Source of the DNA: an uncultured Candidatus Altimarinota bacterium
GTDB taxonomy: Bacteria > Patescibacteriota > Gracilibacteria > BD1-5 > UBA6164
Length of the DNA stretch: 64,000 nucleotides
Assembly: GCA_937944145.1 (NCBI GenBank)
Contig: CALDZK010000010.1
Span: forward strand, 1 to 64,000
Direction: 5' to 3'
The stretch's first letter is position 1. Each line of letters begins with the position of its first letter. Both the position numbers and the translations under genes were made by a program. Under the pieces are notes generated by a model. It had not been told where the DNA came from. It searched no databases and saw nothing but the letters and a program-made list of their open reading frames with translations. Below, piece by piece: positions 11,997 through 22,297 of this stretch.

Positions 11997-12878
11997 ATGA
12001 ACAAATATCTCTTACTCGTTCCTCTCGTAATTATAGTGTTTATTTGATACATGAATCGCGATACTCATGTAATTTCTACAAGTACAGATACACAAAGTCT
12101 AGTCACTCAAGATATAGAAGAAATAACACAAGAAACAGCTACTCTACAAAAACAATGCGTATCATCAGATGATGTCACTATATATACGTATATGTATCAC
12201 TATATACGAGACAAAAACTGGGATAATCCAAATGCTACTTTTATTAACAATGCTGTTATTACAGAAAATTTTGAAACCCAAATGCAAAAGTTCCAAGAGC
12301 TACAGCAAGATGACACAATAGAAATTATATTGCTATCTGAGTTAGAAGAGTTTCAAAACATTGATTGTTATCCTCATAAAAACCTCGTTATACTTACATC
12401 AGATGATGGATGGGATGACAACTTTACTAAACTCTATCCTATCGCAAAAAAATACGGTATCAAGTTCCATCTCTCAATTATATCTGATTTCACGCAAGAG
12501 CCGAGGTACTATAACTTCATTACTCCAACTGAACTGCAAACGATAAGTGCAGACCCTCTTTTTGAGATCATCGGACATACATATCGTCATCTAGATCTCA
12601 GAGGCCTAAGTGAACACTATCTATCTCGTGAACTCTGTGACAGCAAAAAAGACCTAGAAACACTGCTAGATATATCTATAAATACTATCATCTATCCTGC
12701 TGGAAAGTACAATCAGGAAGCTATAAGAGTATCTAGGGAGTGTGGGTATAGTTATGGATTTACGACACAAGCTGGTACAAATAAAGTACAAGATCTCATA
12801 GAAAATCCCTATACTCTCAGAAGAATACGAGTCTCTCGTCACTCAACAGTATCTGGACTCACCTGATATTTTGAGTAG
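11997..12878 (+). CDS. Membrane-anchored polysaccharide deacetylase
   Basis: 293 residues: an N-terminal membrane anchor or signal (YLLLVPLVIIVFIG), a spacer, then a NodB-homology domain. Motif 1 is LTSDDGWDD with the catalytic and metal Asp, motif 2 is IGHTYRHLDL (H-x3-H metal ligands), motif 3 IIYPAGKYN. The family removes acetyl groups from N-acetylglucosamine polymers such as peptidoglycan. It probably acts outside the membrane on cell wall or surface sugar. It begins 12 bases after the preceding gene. Confidence 0.85.
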
Positions 12879-12938
12879 AAGAGTCTCATTTTAGATGTCC
12901 CTAGAATTGTTATTTTTTAGATAACACCTCAACAAATA

Positions 12939-13018
12939 TACCTAATAAAAAACGTCTAAGGTTTATAGGTGTGGTGGAGAAGTTATCAGAGATTATTATG
13001 CTTTGGGGAGAATAAAAT
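12939..13018 (+). repeat. Decayed duplicate of the 3' end of the 10567-11985 gene
   Basis: This stretch aligns without gaps to about 11909-11985, the last 25 codons of the unknown gene in the aconitase operon. Shared blocks include ATAAAAAACGTC, AAGGTTTATAG and TCTGAGATTAT versus TCAGAGATTAT. It has diverged by substitutions and has no start, so it is a remnant of a tandem duplication. Confidence 0.75.
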
Positions 13019-13047
13019 CTAGAATCTAGAAAATAGAACCAGATATC

Positions 13048-14277
13048 CTATAAATCTCTTTCATACTTCTCCCATCAATATATAGTTACTATCTTTATTA
13101 GAAAAGTAATACCCATCAAAGTAAGACCAATTTTTAGGATATTTTCAATAGCGAATCAACTATAAAGAGATATACAGAAAAGTAATACTAATGCTGTTAT
13201 CCTTCATCACCATAGAAGAACTTCTCTCAATACCATAGCAGGGTAAAAGTCAGATTCTCCTGTCTTTATATTATCCATAAGAGAAAGATCATATGTATGT
13301 TCTGATACTCTGTACATAGAGTCTAAAAATATTGATATCAAAGAAAAGATTATAAAATACGTAATATTGAAAAAGAGAGTAAATATTATAAGGTTTATAA
13401 AAGAAAATATTCCAATAATCGTTAAATAGTAGAATCTATTATCAGAGTTTCTCTTAAACGAAAAGTGGACGATAACAAAACTAGAAATAAACGCTAGCAG
13501 TCATTGAAGTATACCTACATTTATTTCATTCTTAAGTAGAGTAATACTTATAATAGCTAGGATAACACTCTTAAACCCTGTTTTAAGTCAACCTATAAAG
13601 AAATATAGATGCCCAAATTTATATTTTCTCATACAAAAGAAGTTCCTGAGGTCTTTATAGTCAATACTAGATGGAATGTAGGAATCTATTCTGTATATAA
13701 AAATGAACGATAACAGATAAACTAAAGGTAAAAATCAAAAAAGTATAGTATACCCCTCAATTACTAAGACTTTTGAGAGGTAGAAAATTACAGCTATTCA
13801 AAGAGGAGTTATAATATCTATAATATTAAGTCATGCTGATATAGATGAAGAATAAAAGTCTCTATTTTTATCTTTTATATTTTGTAATTCCTGACTATGT
13901 ACTCAGTTCCAGAAAGCCCCATTTCAGAGTGCATACAATATAGAAAAAATATATACTCCCTTTATATCTCCCGATAATACAAACAGTAAAATAAAAGATA
14001 TTATAAAAAGAAAATAGCCTATATAATACATATTTTTTATGTCATTTCACTTATATGACATGTACCATCATATTCCTGAGAATCCGACAAAGGTACTCGT
14101 ATAAAATAAGATATTATAGATAACTACATCTAGAAAAGATTGATTGATTTGAAATATATATATATTTACAAATATATTCGTAATAATCATTCCTATACCA
14201 TATATCCACATAAGATACACCATAGACTTATTTGAAGTTGGCAATTTATGAAAAGTGCTTAAAAAATTCCTTAACAT
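13048..14277 (-). CDS. MFS-like transporter
   Basis: 409 residues, almost entirely hydrophobic, with about 12 predicted helices. The N terminus (MVYLMWIYGIGMIITNIFVNIYIF) and a charged central loop near residues 195-215 (YIPSSIDYKDLRNFF) are typical of a major facilitator superfamily layout. Around eleven TGA codons are in frame; the standard code would leave only a 69-residue N-terminal piece. Substrate unknown. A shorter MFS-type N-terminal fragment occurs at 17809. Confidence 0.7.
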
Positions 14278-14316
14278 TCTATTTTATGAAAATTATTTAA
14301 ATATTTTATCTAAGAA

Positions 14317-15609
14317 CTACCTCTCCTCCTCCTTCACATACTCACGAACCGTCTCCCCTGTATACAACTGACGTGGACGACCAATTTTTTGTTTTGGATC
14401 TTCGATCATTTCTTTCCATTGTGCTGACCACCCTACAGTACGGGCAAGAGCAAATAGTACGGTAAACATACTACTAGGAAATCCAAGAGCTCTGAGTGTG
14501 ATACCTGAGTAAAAATCGATATTTGGATAGAGTTTTCTCTCGATAAAGTATTCATCTGTCAGTGCAATACGCTCGAGTTCCATAGCAACAGCAAGTGTTG
14601 GATCATCTTTGATTCCCAGTTCTTCTAGAACTTCATGGGTTGTTTGTTGCATGATTTTTGCACGTGGATCATAGTTTTTGTAAACGCGATGACCAAAACC
14701 CATCAGACGAAATGGGTCATTTTTGTCTTTTGCGCGTTTGATGTATTCTGGTATACGGTCTACGGTTCCTATCTCTTCGAGCATACTCAGCGCTGCTTCA
14801 TTGGCACCTCCATGAGCTGCTCCCCAAAGACACGCAATCCCTCATGCAATACACGCAAATGGATTGGCACCAGAAGAACCTGCGAGACGTACTGTAGAAG
14901 TAGAAGCATTTTGTTCATGATCAGCATGCAGTGTAAATATCTTGTCCATCGCGCGAGCTATAATAGGATTTACACTATACTCTTTGCTCTCACCTGAAAA
15001 ACACATATACAAGAAGTTTGAAGCATAATCCAGGTCACCTCTCGGGGAAACAAACTCCTCTCCTATATGATGTCTGTAGGTCATCGCAGCAAGAGTTGGT
15101 ATTTTTGCGATGAGTCGCATACACGCAAGCATACGATCTGATGCATCAGAGATATCCATAGAATTATGGTAGTTTGCTGACAAGGCTCATACAACTCCAC
15201 ACATCATAGACATAGGATGTGCGTCACGATCAAAACCTGTATAGAAGTTATGCAGTTGCTCTGGTAGTGTATTGTGTTTTGAAATATTTTCACGAAATAC
15301 CTTTGCTTGGGATTTATCTGGGAGTTCTCCATGCAAGAGGAGATAACATGTCTCTAGAAAGTCTCACTTTTCAGCGAGTTCGTCAATCGCGTATCCACGA
15401 TATAACAGTGTTCCCTTGTCACCATCTATAAAAGTAATACGACTCTCACATGATGCTGTCGAAGTAAAACCAGAATCAAAAGTAAATATCCCTGTTTGTT
15501 TATACAGAGAAGCGATATCTACTACACGAGGACCTATGCTTGCATGATAAATAGGAAAATCCCAACTCTGATCTCCTATTTTCAAAATCGCTCTATCTTT
15601 GGAAGTCAT
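14317..15609 (-). CDS. gltA: Citrate synthase (type I, GltA)
   Basis: Condenses acetyl-CoA and oxaloacetate to citrate. The 430-residue product has the N-terminal extension of the bacterial GltA type and the whole catalytic set: His266 in AAHGGANEA, His307 in [13 protein letters not shown] and Asp365 in [10 protein letters not shown]. Also seen are [15 protein letters not shown] and [13 protein letters not shown] (last Gly is TGA). Together with acnA it supplies isocitrate. Confidence 0.97.
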
Positions 15610-15791
15610 AATATCATAATGATTTGATAAAATACACAGTGTCCATACTCCTATAGTATACTGTTCTACTAGGGAATCAGCAAGTTTATTTCGGGAAGTT
15701 TCTTAAAAAAATATGTATATAAAAGTATATACAACTATTGTATTGTCATCAGAAAAAAATAGTATACAAACATATATCTCTCTCATAATAT

Positions 15792-16784
15792 ATGAAAAAA
15801 ATAATACTCCAGATACAGAACATCATCCCATGATTCGTAGCAGTTACCATCATCACTGTGCTGGCTCTTTGTCTGAGTTTGAGTTTTGGTATTCCTGTTA
15901 TGCTCATTGCTCTACTACTCGGGATGTCACTATGATTTGTGCATAGAAACACTCTCTGTAAGACGGGCATAGAGTGGACTGCATCAAAGGTACTCAGGTT
16001 TTGAGTAGCTCTTATCGGTTTTAGGATAGCGTTTTCTGATATCCTATCACTCGGATGGCAAACAAGTATAGTACTAGTTGGAGCAGTAGTTTCGACTGTA
16101 TATCTCTGAGTAATTCTCTCAAAAACGTTTTGAATCTCAAAACAGTTTGGAATACTCAGTTGAGGGGCTACGGGTATATGTGGTGCATCTGCTGCACTCG
16201 CTATCTCATCAGTATTACCAGAAAGTAAAGAAAAAGAAACAAACACGCTCCTAGTAATTATCGGAGCAACTATTCTCTCAACTGTAGCTATGGTGAGCTA
16301 TCCTATGTTTACTATGGCTATAGGCCTCGGCTACACAGAAAGTAGTGTATTTCTAGGTGGAAGTATACATGATGTGGCTCAGGTTGTAGGTGCTGGGTAT
16401 TCTATATCTCCAGAGGTAGGTGATATGGCTGTACTGACAAAACTTATTCGAGTTTCTCTTCTGGTGCCTATAGTTCTTGCTCTTGTTTTTTTTGCCGGAA
16501 AAAATACATCAAACTGATCAGGAGAAAAAGCAACTATCTTCCCGTTTTTTCTGATAGCTTTTATATCTATTATGATCATAAATAGTATCATAAACATCCC
16601 TCCTTTCATATCAGATACTGCAGAGACTGTATCCAAGTACGCACTCATAGCAGCTATTACAGCTATCGGGATGAAAACTCATCTGAGGCAGATTCTCAAC
16701 GTTGGATACAAACCTATGCTGATTATGGTACTTGAAGCTCTCTGGATTGCAGGGGTGTTTCTGGTGTATTTTGTAGTGGTGTAA
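15792..16784 (+). CDS. YeiH/UPF0324 family membrane protein
   Basis: 330 residues, about ten membrane segments, with the family hallmarks GGATGICGASAALA and GGSIHDVAQVVGAGY followed by VLTKLIRVSLLVP. Homologues are putative exporters, some linked to sulfur compounds, but substrate cannot be inferred here. Six or more glycines are TGA. The ATG at 15792 sits just before the first membrane helix. Confidence 0.85.
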
Positions 16785-16903
16785 ATAACGCTCTGAAGTT
16801 TAACAACATATTTAAAAACTGTAGCATACTCCCAAGCTACCCTATATCCTCGGGGAATAATTATACTTAGGAGGATATTATAGGACTCGTATGTCTAAAG
16901 AAA

Positions 16904-17620
16904 TTATCTTCTGAGTAGCCTTCCTATTTGTTCATCATGAAAACCTAGTTCACTCTCTAACTGCAAAGCAATATCTCAAAGTATAGGTGTTTCATCAATA
17001 TCACTATAATATCATTCTTCAATACTTCTTGCCATATATCGCTTAAGTCTTGGACTTTGTCTAAATGTAGCATCTATCTGTTCCCTGATAACCCTACTCT
17101 CTTCCTGGACTTTAGAAGCGTCTAGTTTAGAGTTTTCTACGTCAATAACTCACAGACTTCTCCCATTTACATTATGGATAAGGTGACGTAACTGAAAATC
17201 TCAATGAACTAATCATTCTATATCTTTTATACGTAGTATTCTTCATAACCTTCTAGAAAAATCCATACGAATATCCTTCTTAGATAATGCGTGTCAACTG
17301 CTATCATAATTATCTGATAATAGCCTATCTGAACTTACTCATTCTAAAAACTGCATAAAAATTCGACCATCTTTATCCATTCCATACGGAGCTGGGGAAG
17401 ATATATCAAGTCCTTCGGTGCTATGAAACTCTAACAATCTATTCCAAGCACCAAGAGAAACAAGTTCGTGTATAGACCTTTTTTTACTCCTATTTTTTTC
17501 TTTCTTTAATATTCAGCCCGTAGGGACTAAAGATATATTTGAGCTCTTATCTTTATGTCAGGAGTATCAAGAAAACTCTCAAGAAAATTCTGGTAACATG
17601 TATCAATTTTGAAGTTTCAT
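16904..17620 (-). CDS. Protein-kinase-fold phosphotransferase-like protein
   Basis: 238 residues with a kinase/APH-like core: YGMDKDGRIFMQFLEG (hinge-like), EGLVHGDFQLRHLIHN (HGD catalytic loop with downstream Asn) and GVIDVENS (metal-binding Asp). The usual N-terminal nucleotide loop is short or absent, so it may be an atypical lipopolysaccharide-kinase-like or aminoglycoside-phosphotransferase-like enzyme. ATG 17620 is the first in-frame start downstream of a stop. Substrate unknown. Confidence 0.6.
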
Positions 17621-17622
17621 TC

Positions 17623-17757
17623 TTATATCATAAGAAATATTATATATTTGTAAAGTAATTCCTGTTTATTATTGGCAGGTGTATAACCAGACTTCACCTT
17701 CAAAGTATTTATAATACTCTTCAATATTTTTCTCGCATCTCCAAAATCATTTACCAT
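17623..17757 (-). CDS. Small helical ORF, possible remnant
   Basis: ATG 17757 gives 44 residues (MVNDFGDARKILKSIINTLK, ending YKYIIFLMI). The frame is open further upstream to about 17807 (KLDITPVRLSKSLY), without a clear start. It ends 2 bases before the kinase-like gene. It could be a small gene or debris of a larger one. Confidence 0.3.
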   Translation of the reverse strand: MVNDFGDARKILKSIINTLKVKSGYTPANNKQELLYKYIIFLMI

Positions 17758-17808
17758 ATATAATGATTTGGATAGCCTCACTGGAGTTATATCAAGTTTT
17801 TGTATATA

Positions 17809-17952
17809 TTATCCTACCTCTTCTCTATTCTCTCAAATATTTTTAAAGAGAAATATATTTAAAAATATTTGAGAGACCAAAGTCGCTGATCTAAAGAGTA
17901 TATTTGATATAAGTAGCTTTTTGGTTCTTATATCTTGTATTTTATTATCCAT
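17809..17952 (-). pseudogene. N-terminal fragment of an MFS-type transporter
   Basis: ATG 17952 to TAA 17809 gives 47 residues ending after one membrane helix (LLISNILFRSATLVSQIFLN, then IFLFKN). This looks like helix 1 of an MFS carrier, as in the intact gene at 13048-14277, and nothing follows in frame. Interpreted as a truncated gene. Confidence 0.45.
17831..17874. repeat. 17-bp perfect inverted repeat
   Basis: Arms 17831-17847 and 17858-17874 (TCTCAAATATTTTTAAA and its complement) with a 10-base loop. It lies inside the small transporter-like fragment and has no T run typical of a terminator, so its role is unclear. Confidence 0.7.
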
Positions 17953-18062
17953 TTTTAAAATTAATATTCATAGTAGAATTGCTTATAATGAGTATAGATG
18001 TTTTATGAAAATTTACTAACTAAGAAGAAAAATAAGGACGTAAATATAAGTAGTTTTCATGC

Positions 18063-18115
18063 ATCAAAAAAAATCCCTATTTCTAGAGATTTGGATTTCG
18101 AAGTTTTCTTGGAGC
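18063..18115 (-). repeat. Second copy of the tRNA-Gly(UCA) 3' end and terminator
   Basis: On the minus strand this reads GCTCCAAGAAAA, then a diverged spacer with AAATC, GAAA and GGATTTTTTTTGAT. The tRNA-Gly locus at 20785-20735 reads GCTCCAAGAAAA, with AAATC, GAAA and GATTTTTTTGAT at matching spacing. The 3' CCA end and trailing hairpin are shared, the tRNA body is not. Compatible with an attachment-site-like duplication. Confidence 0.6.
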
Positions 18116-18156
18116 GTTCTAATGAAGGAAGTGAGAATTGAGATGGTCAGGCATAA

Positions 18157-18720
18157 TTAATTACAAGAATTAAAAAAGTCGATTACTTCTTTGTTTCAAT
18201 CATTTATCCTGTACAGATATTGTTTAATATCATCCACTTTTTTAATATCATAATTATAGACCTGTCTTAATTCTTGAAGTAGCTTCTTTTCATGAGGGAA
18301 AATTTCAAGGTTAACTTTATTTCCATCAAAATTAGCTTCATATCAATGATAATAGTACAAAATATCATTCAAGTCATAAGCTATCTGTTCTAAGGGAAAG
18401 AATCCATACTTACTCCAAATTTGAATAAAATCTTCGAATGAGTTCGCAATAATTACGTTATTAATATTTCATCAAGGTACTGTAATATTAACCTGCCTTG
18501 TTTTTCTATTAATTCCAAAATGAACGGATTCTCATCATGTACTTGCAAATATATCTACAGAATCTGGAGTATACTCCTCTCTCATTGCATTTTTAGTCTC
18601 TAATTTGAAGCCAATATCACCAAAATAGCATTCCACTTCACAGAAACCTAATCATTTTGTAGTTAGATAAGTATATATTAGTTCTATTTCGTTTATGTAG
18701 TTTGAAGTACTAACTCTCAT
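18157..18720 (-). CDS. SMI1/KNR4-like protein
   Basis: 187 residues. The central part (GGESVHFGINRKTRQVNITV, then an IIANSFEDFIQIWSKYGFF stretch and LEQIAYDLND) resembles proteins of the SMI1/KNR4 (SUKH) type, which often serve as immunity proteins or in contact-dependent systems. The likeness is by pattern only. Five or more glycines are TGA. The start overlaps the end of the upstream DUF1963 gene by 28 bases. A decayed paralog is at 19563-19740. Confidence 0.5.
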
Positions 18721-19499
18721 ACGTTTTTATTAAAATCAACAAATATATATACATTACCATTACACCATGAAGTATCAGGGCATATTTCTCCAGATAATTG
18801 GAAAGCAAATCTAAAATTATTTCATGGATTTTCATAGCCCTGTAACCATGATGGATATCCTCAAAGTTTCGATTCTCAATAGTTATATATCTTGTCCTCT
18901 TCATCAAGATCATCTAACATAAGTCTTGTTATATCAGGTATATTAGGTGACTTTGAAATTACTTCAGCTTCTTCTAAACTTACAGTTTCTACTCGTGAAG
19001 AAAAAATTATTTTTCACTCTTTCATAACTTCTGCGCCTTCCATTCTTTCACTCTTTTGACATGAAAATTTATCATATTTATTTACAATAGTAATTGCATA
19101 TCTATCTTTTATTTCATCTATTTGTCACCAAGACATATTTCCATTCCTTGAACATGCTTCACAATAATGAAAATATATAATCTTACTTTTAGGAAAATTT
19201 GGAATATCATCACTTATTATCTGAGCAATAAACGAATGATGATGTCAGGCATTACACCTTGGTACTTCAACACCTTGAGGCCAAAATGGTTTTCATCAGA
19301 GTTTCGAACAAAGTATATCAATACCTTCTTGGGAGATTATTTCTATAGGGTGAGTCGTTCGTGTATTTATTTTCACAAACTCTTCTTTCTCAATTCTCGC
19401 TTTCTCTGGAATCTCTCGAGTAAAGCTACTTATTCTCTCATCTTGTAATCTTCCTGATCTTGAACAAAGTCAAAATATTTTTCTAAACCTATGAAACAT
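18693..19499 (-). CDS. DUF1963 (YwqG-like) protein
   Basis: 268 residues with two related segments: LGGKPFWPQGVEVPRC followed by FIAQIISDDIPNFPKSKIIY, and LGGYPSWLQGYENPG followed by FAFQLSGE and GNVYIFVD. These are the marks of DUF1963, whose function is unknown. TGA encodes glycine inside both GG motifs. Overlap with the next gene suggests coupled translation. Confidence 0.75.
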
Positions 19500-19562
19500 A
19501 GAATAATATTATTATATAATCGTAATTAAAATATACTAACTCCCAGGTCTAGTTCAAATTTA

Positions 19563-19740
19563 CTACCATCATATTAATCTAGACTGTTTTCCTGCCAAAT
19601 CCAAGGTAAATAGACTTTTCATATCATTTTTAGTTTTTAGCTTAAAACCAATATTATCGAATAAAATTCAACATTTTGAAGATCTCATCATTTTTAAGTA
19701 AGATAGATATATATACTGATTCTATCCTTGCTACGTAGTC
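19563..19740 (-). pseudogene. Decayed paralog of the 18157-18720 gene
   Basis: DYVARIESVYISILLKNDE and, in another frame, DNIGFKLKTKNDM parallel NYINEIELIYTYLTTKG and GDIGFKLETKNAM of the intact gene. The frames are broken and in-frame TAG and TAA codons occur. The 325 bases between 19500 and 19824 hold nothing else I can support. Confidence 0.55.
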
Positions 19741-19824
19741 TAAATCTTATAAAGTATTTTTATATTCATTCCAGTGAAGATTTTCAACATATTTTCTTGA
19801 ATCAACCTAGCATAAATTAATACT

Positions 19825-20670
19825 TTAAGAATTAATTCCATCTAAAAACATATCAATACACTCTTTTATATCTTCATGATACCCTCCTTCCAAAACCGCA
19901 AATATATTTTCAAAATTCTGTGAAAAGCGTTTTCATACTTCCCTATATAGTTCAAGTGAAAAGTCCATACCTAAGGCTCTATCTTTATAGTATCCATCAA
20001 ATCCTACAGACACTCCCACAATATCAGGGTTGAAGTCCTTTATATGAGACAATGCCTCATCGAAAGCATAGAGAAAGTCCTTATCACTTGCTCATTTCTC
20101 AAGTGGAAAATTTTTAGTGTATCATACTCCTTTTCATCTTCATGTTTCATACTGGTATCCAGTTCATGGAAATACTCCTACCTGATGAATTGAGGTAAAG
20201 TATACTTGGTCTGTTTCAAAAAATATTCTTTGAGTACCATCTCCGTGATGTCCATCTATATCTATTATAGCAACTTTCTTTCACTCATTTACAAGTTTTT
20301 GAGCTGCTATTGCAATATTATTAAAAAAACAAAATCAAGAAGCTAACTCACGAAAAGCATGATGTCATGGTGGGCGAACAATTGCAAAATCATTTTGTTG
20401 TGATGCTAGTATCGATAAACCAACAGCTCTACAAGCCGCATTGTAACTCTCAGGAGTGAGTTGTACTTCTGCAAGAATTTTACTATTTTGACAACTCCTT
20501 TTGATTTTATGAATGTGTCTTTGTGTATGAATCAAAGATAAATAATCCTCTCATTGTATGTGTTCTTGAGTATCAATGTTTGCCTGTAGTCCAGCTATTC
20601 TATAAGTACCTTCATAATTATTTTCTAAGGTATTATGACGAAATGAAGATGTATCTAGTAGTATTTTCAT
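19825..20670 (-). CDS. Histone-deacetylase-family deacetylase (AcuC/HDAC-like)
   Basis: Zinc hydrolase of the arginase/deacetylase fold; bacterial members act on acetyl-lysine, acetylpolyamines or acetoin metabolism. The 281-residue product has IVRPPGHHAF (paired active-site His), [27 protein letters not shown] (zinc ligands Asp and His), [16 protein letters not shown] (third ligand Asp) and VLEGGYHED. Catalytic residues are all present. Several glycines, including those in RPPG and GFCFF, are TGA. Substrate not determinable. Confidence 0.9.
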
Positions 20671-20737
20671 ATTTACAGTATATTGTTTCTTTTTCTCAGT
20701 CCAAACCCATTCATTATATTTTCCACATCCTTATATC

Positions 20738-20763
20738 AAAAAAATCGCTCTTTCAAACGATTT
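20738..20763 (-). terminator. Terminator of tRNA-Gly(UCA)
   Basis: On the minus strand AAATCG, a 10-base loop and CGATTT followed by a T run, starting 17 bases beyond the tRNA CCA end. Confidence 0.65.
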
Positions 20764-20779
20764 AATTTTCAAATTTTCT

Positions 20780-20858
20780 TGGAGCGGGGGACCAGGTTTG
20801 AACTGGCACACCCAAGGGTTGAAGCCTTAGTACACTCACTCTTTTATGTTACCCCCGC
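20780..20858 (-). tRNA. tRNA-Gly with anticodon UCA, CCA encoded
   Basis: Acceptor stem GCGGGGG pairs perfectly with CCCCCGC, followed by U73 and encoded CCA; G1-C72, C2-G71, G3-C70 and U73 are bacterial glycine identity features. The anticodon stem UAAGG/CCUUG closes the 7-base loop CUUCAAC, giving anticodon UCA, which pairs with UGA. The T arm is GCCAG, loop UUCAAAC, CUGGU. The D arm is odd: a weak ACAU/GUGU stem, a 10-base A-rich loop lacking a GG pair, and two bases before the anticodon stem. This is the decoder of UGA as glycine. Confidence 0.93.
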
Positions 20859-20971
20859 AGATTTTAGCCTCAGAAGTATATGGATGAGCTATAAAAGAGT
20901 CAAATTTATTTTTGCCTTTCAGACTGGTCAGAGTATATTTAAATATAGTATTTACACGTTTCTATCTACAA

Positions 20972-21703
20972 ATGAACATCGACAAAATCCTACAAATATT
21001 TCATGAAATCTACATCACTTTTGCGTCAGAAGCAGAGGTGTTTTGACCGAAAGTAATTGGTGCTATAAGTATACTCATACTGGGAACAATAGTCTCTTAT
21101 GGGATTTATAGACTCATAATTTACCTATTTTGGAAGTTTAGTATTCTCGAGTTGATAGAAAAACTCTGGGATGGTTTCGAAGAAAAAACTACCCAGATGG
21201 TCGACAAAAATCCTGATGACAATGCTGAAAAAAAAGAAGAAAAAGAAGAAAAAGTCAGCAAAGTTCGTTATGATAGAATCACCGCAAAGGCTATTTCGTA
21301 TTATATATTTCTTCTGTTTTTTCGTTCTGCAGTCGTAGTTATAGGCATCACGGAAGTAGAACAATTTATGCAAGATCTCATTGCCTATCTTCCGAGTCTA
21401 TTTGTCGGTATACTGATTGGTTTTTTTGGTCTCAGATTTGCAAACTCAGTACATGATATAGTTTACCAGGCTCTCGAGCTCACAAAAGACAGAACCAGCA
21501 AAATCATCGCAACAGGAGCAAAGATCATCATACTCTTTTTTACGCTGATGATTATGCTCAATTATATAAAGATAGTAGATCAGTTTATTATCAACGCTCT
21601 ATTTATCGGTTTTATCACGACTCTTACTATTTCTCTGGGACTTGCTTTTGGTATGGGTGGAAGAGATATAGCAAAAGAAATACTTGAAAGTTTTAGAAAA
21701 TAA
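20972..21703 (+). CDS. Membrane protein with TM-helix repeats (MscS-associated type)
   Basis: 243 residues: a first membrane segment (VIGAISILILGTIVSYGIYR), an acidic and lysine-rich cytoplasmic stretch (NAEKKEEKEEKVSK), then four helices containing LPSLFVGILIGFFGLRFANS and LGLAFGMGGRDIAKEILESF. The last pattern matches the conserved TM-helix module found in small mechanosensitive-channel-related proteins. No MscS beta domain is present. Confidence 0.75.
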
Positions 21704-21706
21704 ATA

Positions 21707-22297
21707 ATGGAATTAAAACTCATATTTGCGTTCACTGGTATCATACTCACGATATGATCATTTATACACTACTTTTGGAGTATAAAAAAATGAAACACAA
21801 AGCCTCATGTTTTTACATGGCTTATTTTTACTCTATGACTATGAACAACCTTTTTTATACAAAAAGAAAACGGCTGAGGAGCATGAACATACATTATTTT
21901 AGCAAGTTTTATATGTTGTTTCGTAGTGTTTTTACTTGCGTATAGATATGGCGAAAAAAATATAACTTTTTCAGATAAATGTTTCTTAACCTGAGGTATT
22001 TTAGCATTGATTTCATGGGCTGTATTTAAGCAACCATTTATCTCAGTTATACTTATAATTCTTATAGATCTATTTGCAATACTTCCAACGTACAGAAAAA
22101 CATGGAATAGACCATTTGAAGAAACTACTGTTATGTATGCCACAAGTGGTATTATCTACATACTCTCACTTCTAGCTATCGAAAATTATAGTTTCCTAAC
22201 AACATGACATCAAATAGCAATAATCACTTTCGATTTCTGACTAGTAATATACATATTAATAAGAAGAAAAGTACTACAATGAAACAAAACTTCCTAG
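21707..22297 (+). CDS. Seven-helix membrane protein, function unknown
   Basis: 196 residues, nearly all hydrophobic; conserved-looking motifs are KPHVFTWLIFTLG and LPTYRKTWNRPFEE. About nine TGA codons are in frame. It overlaps the start of the next gene by 19 bases. No family name assigned. Confidence 0.65.

Noticed and set aside
17831..17874. Terminator for the kinase-like gene region.
   Set aside because: There is no T run and it lies inside a small reading frame; kept only as an inverted repeat.
18157..19499. Toxin-immunity module.
   Set aside because: Only an SMI1/KNR4-like pattern supports it and no toxin domain is visible.
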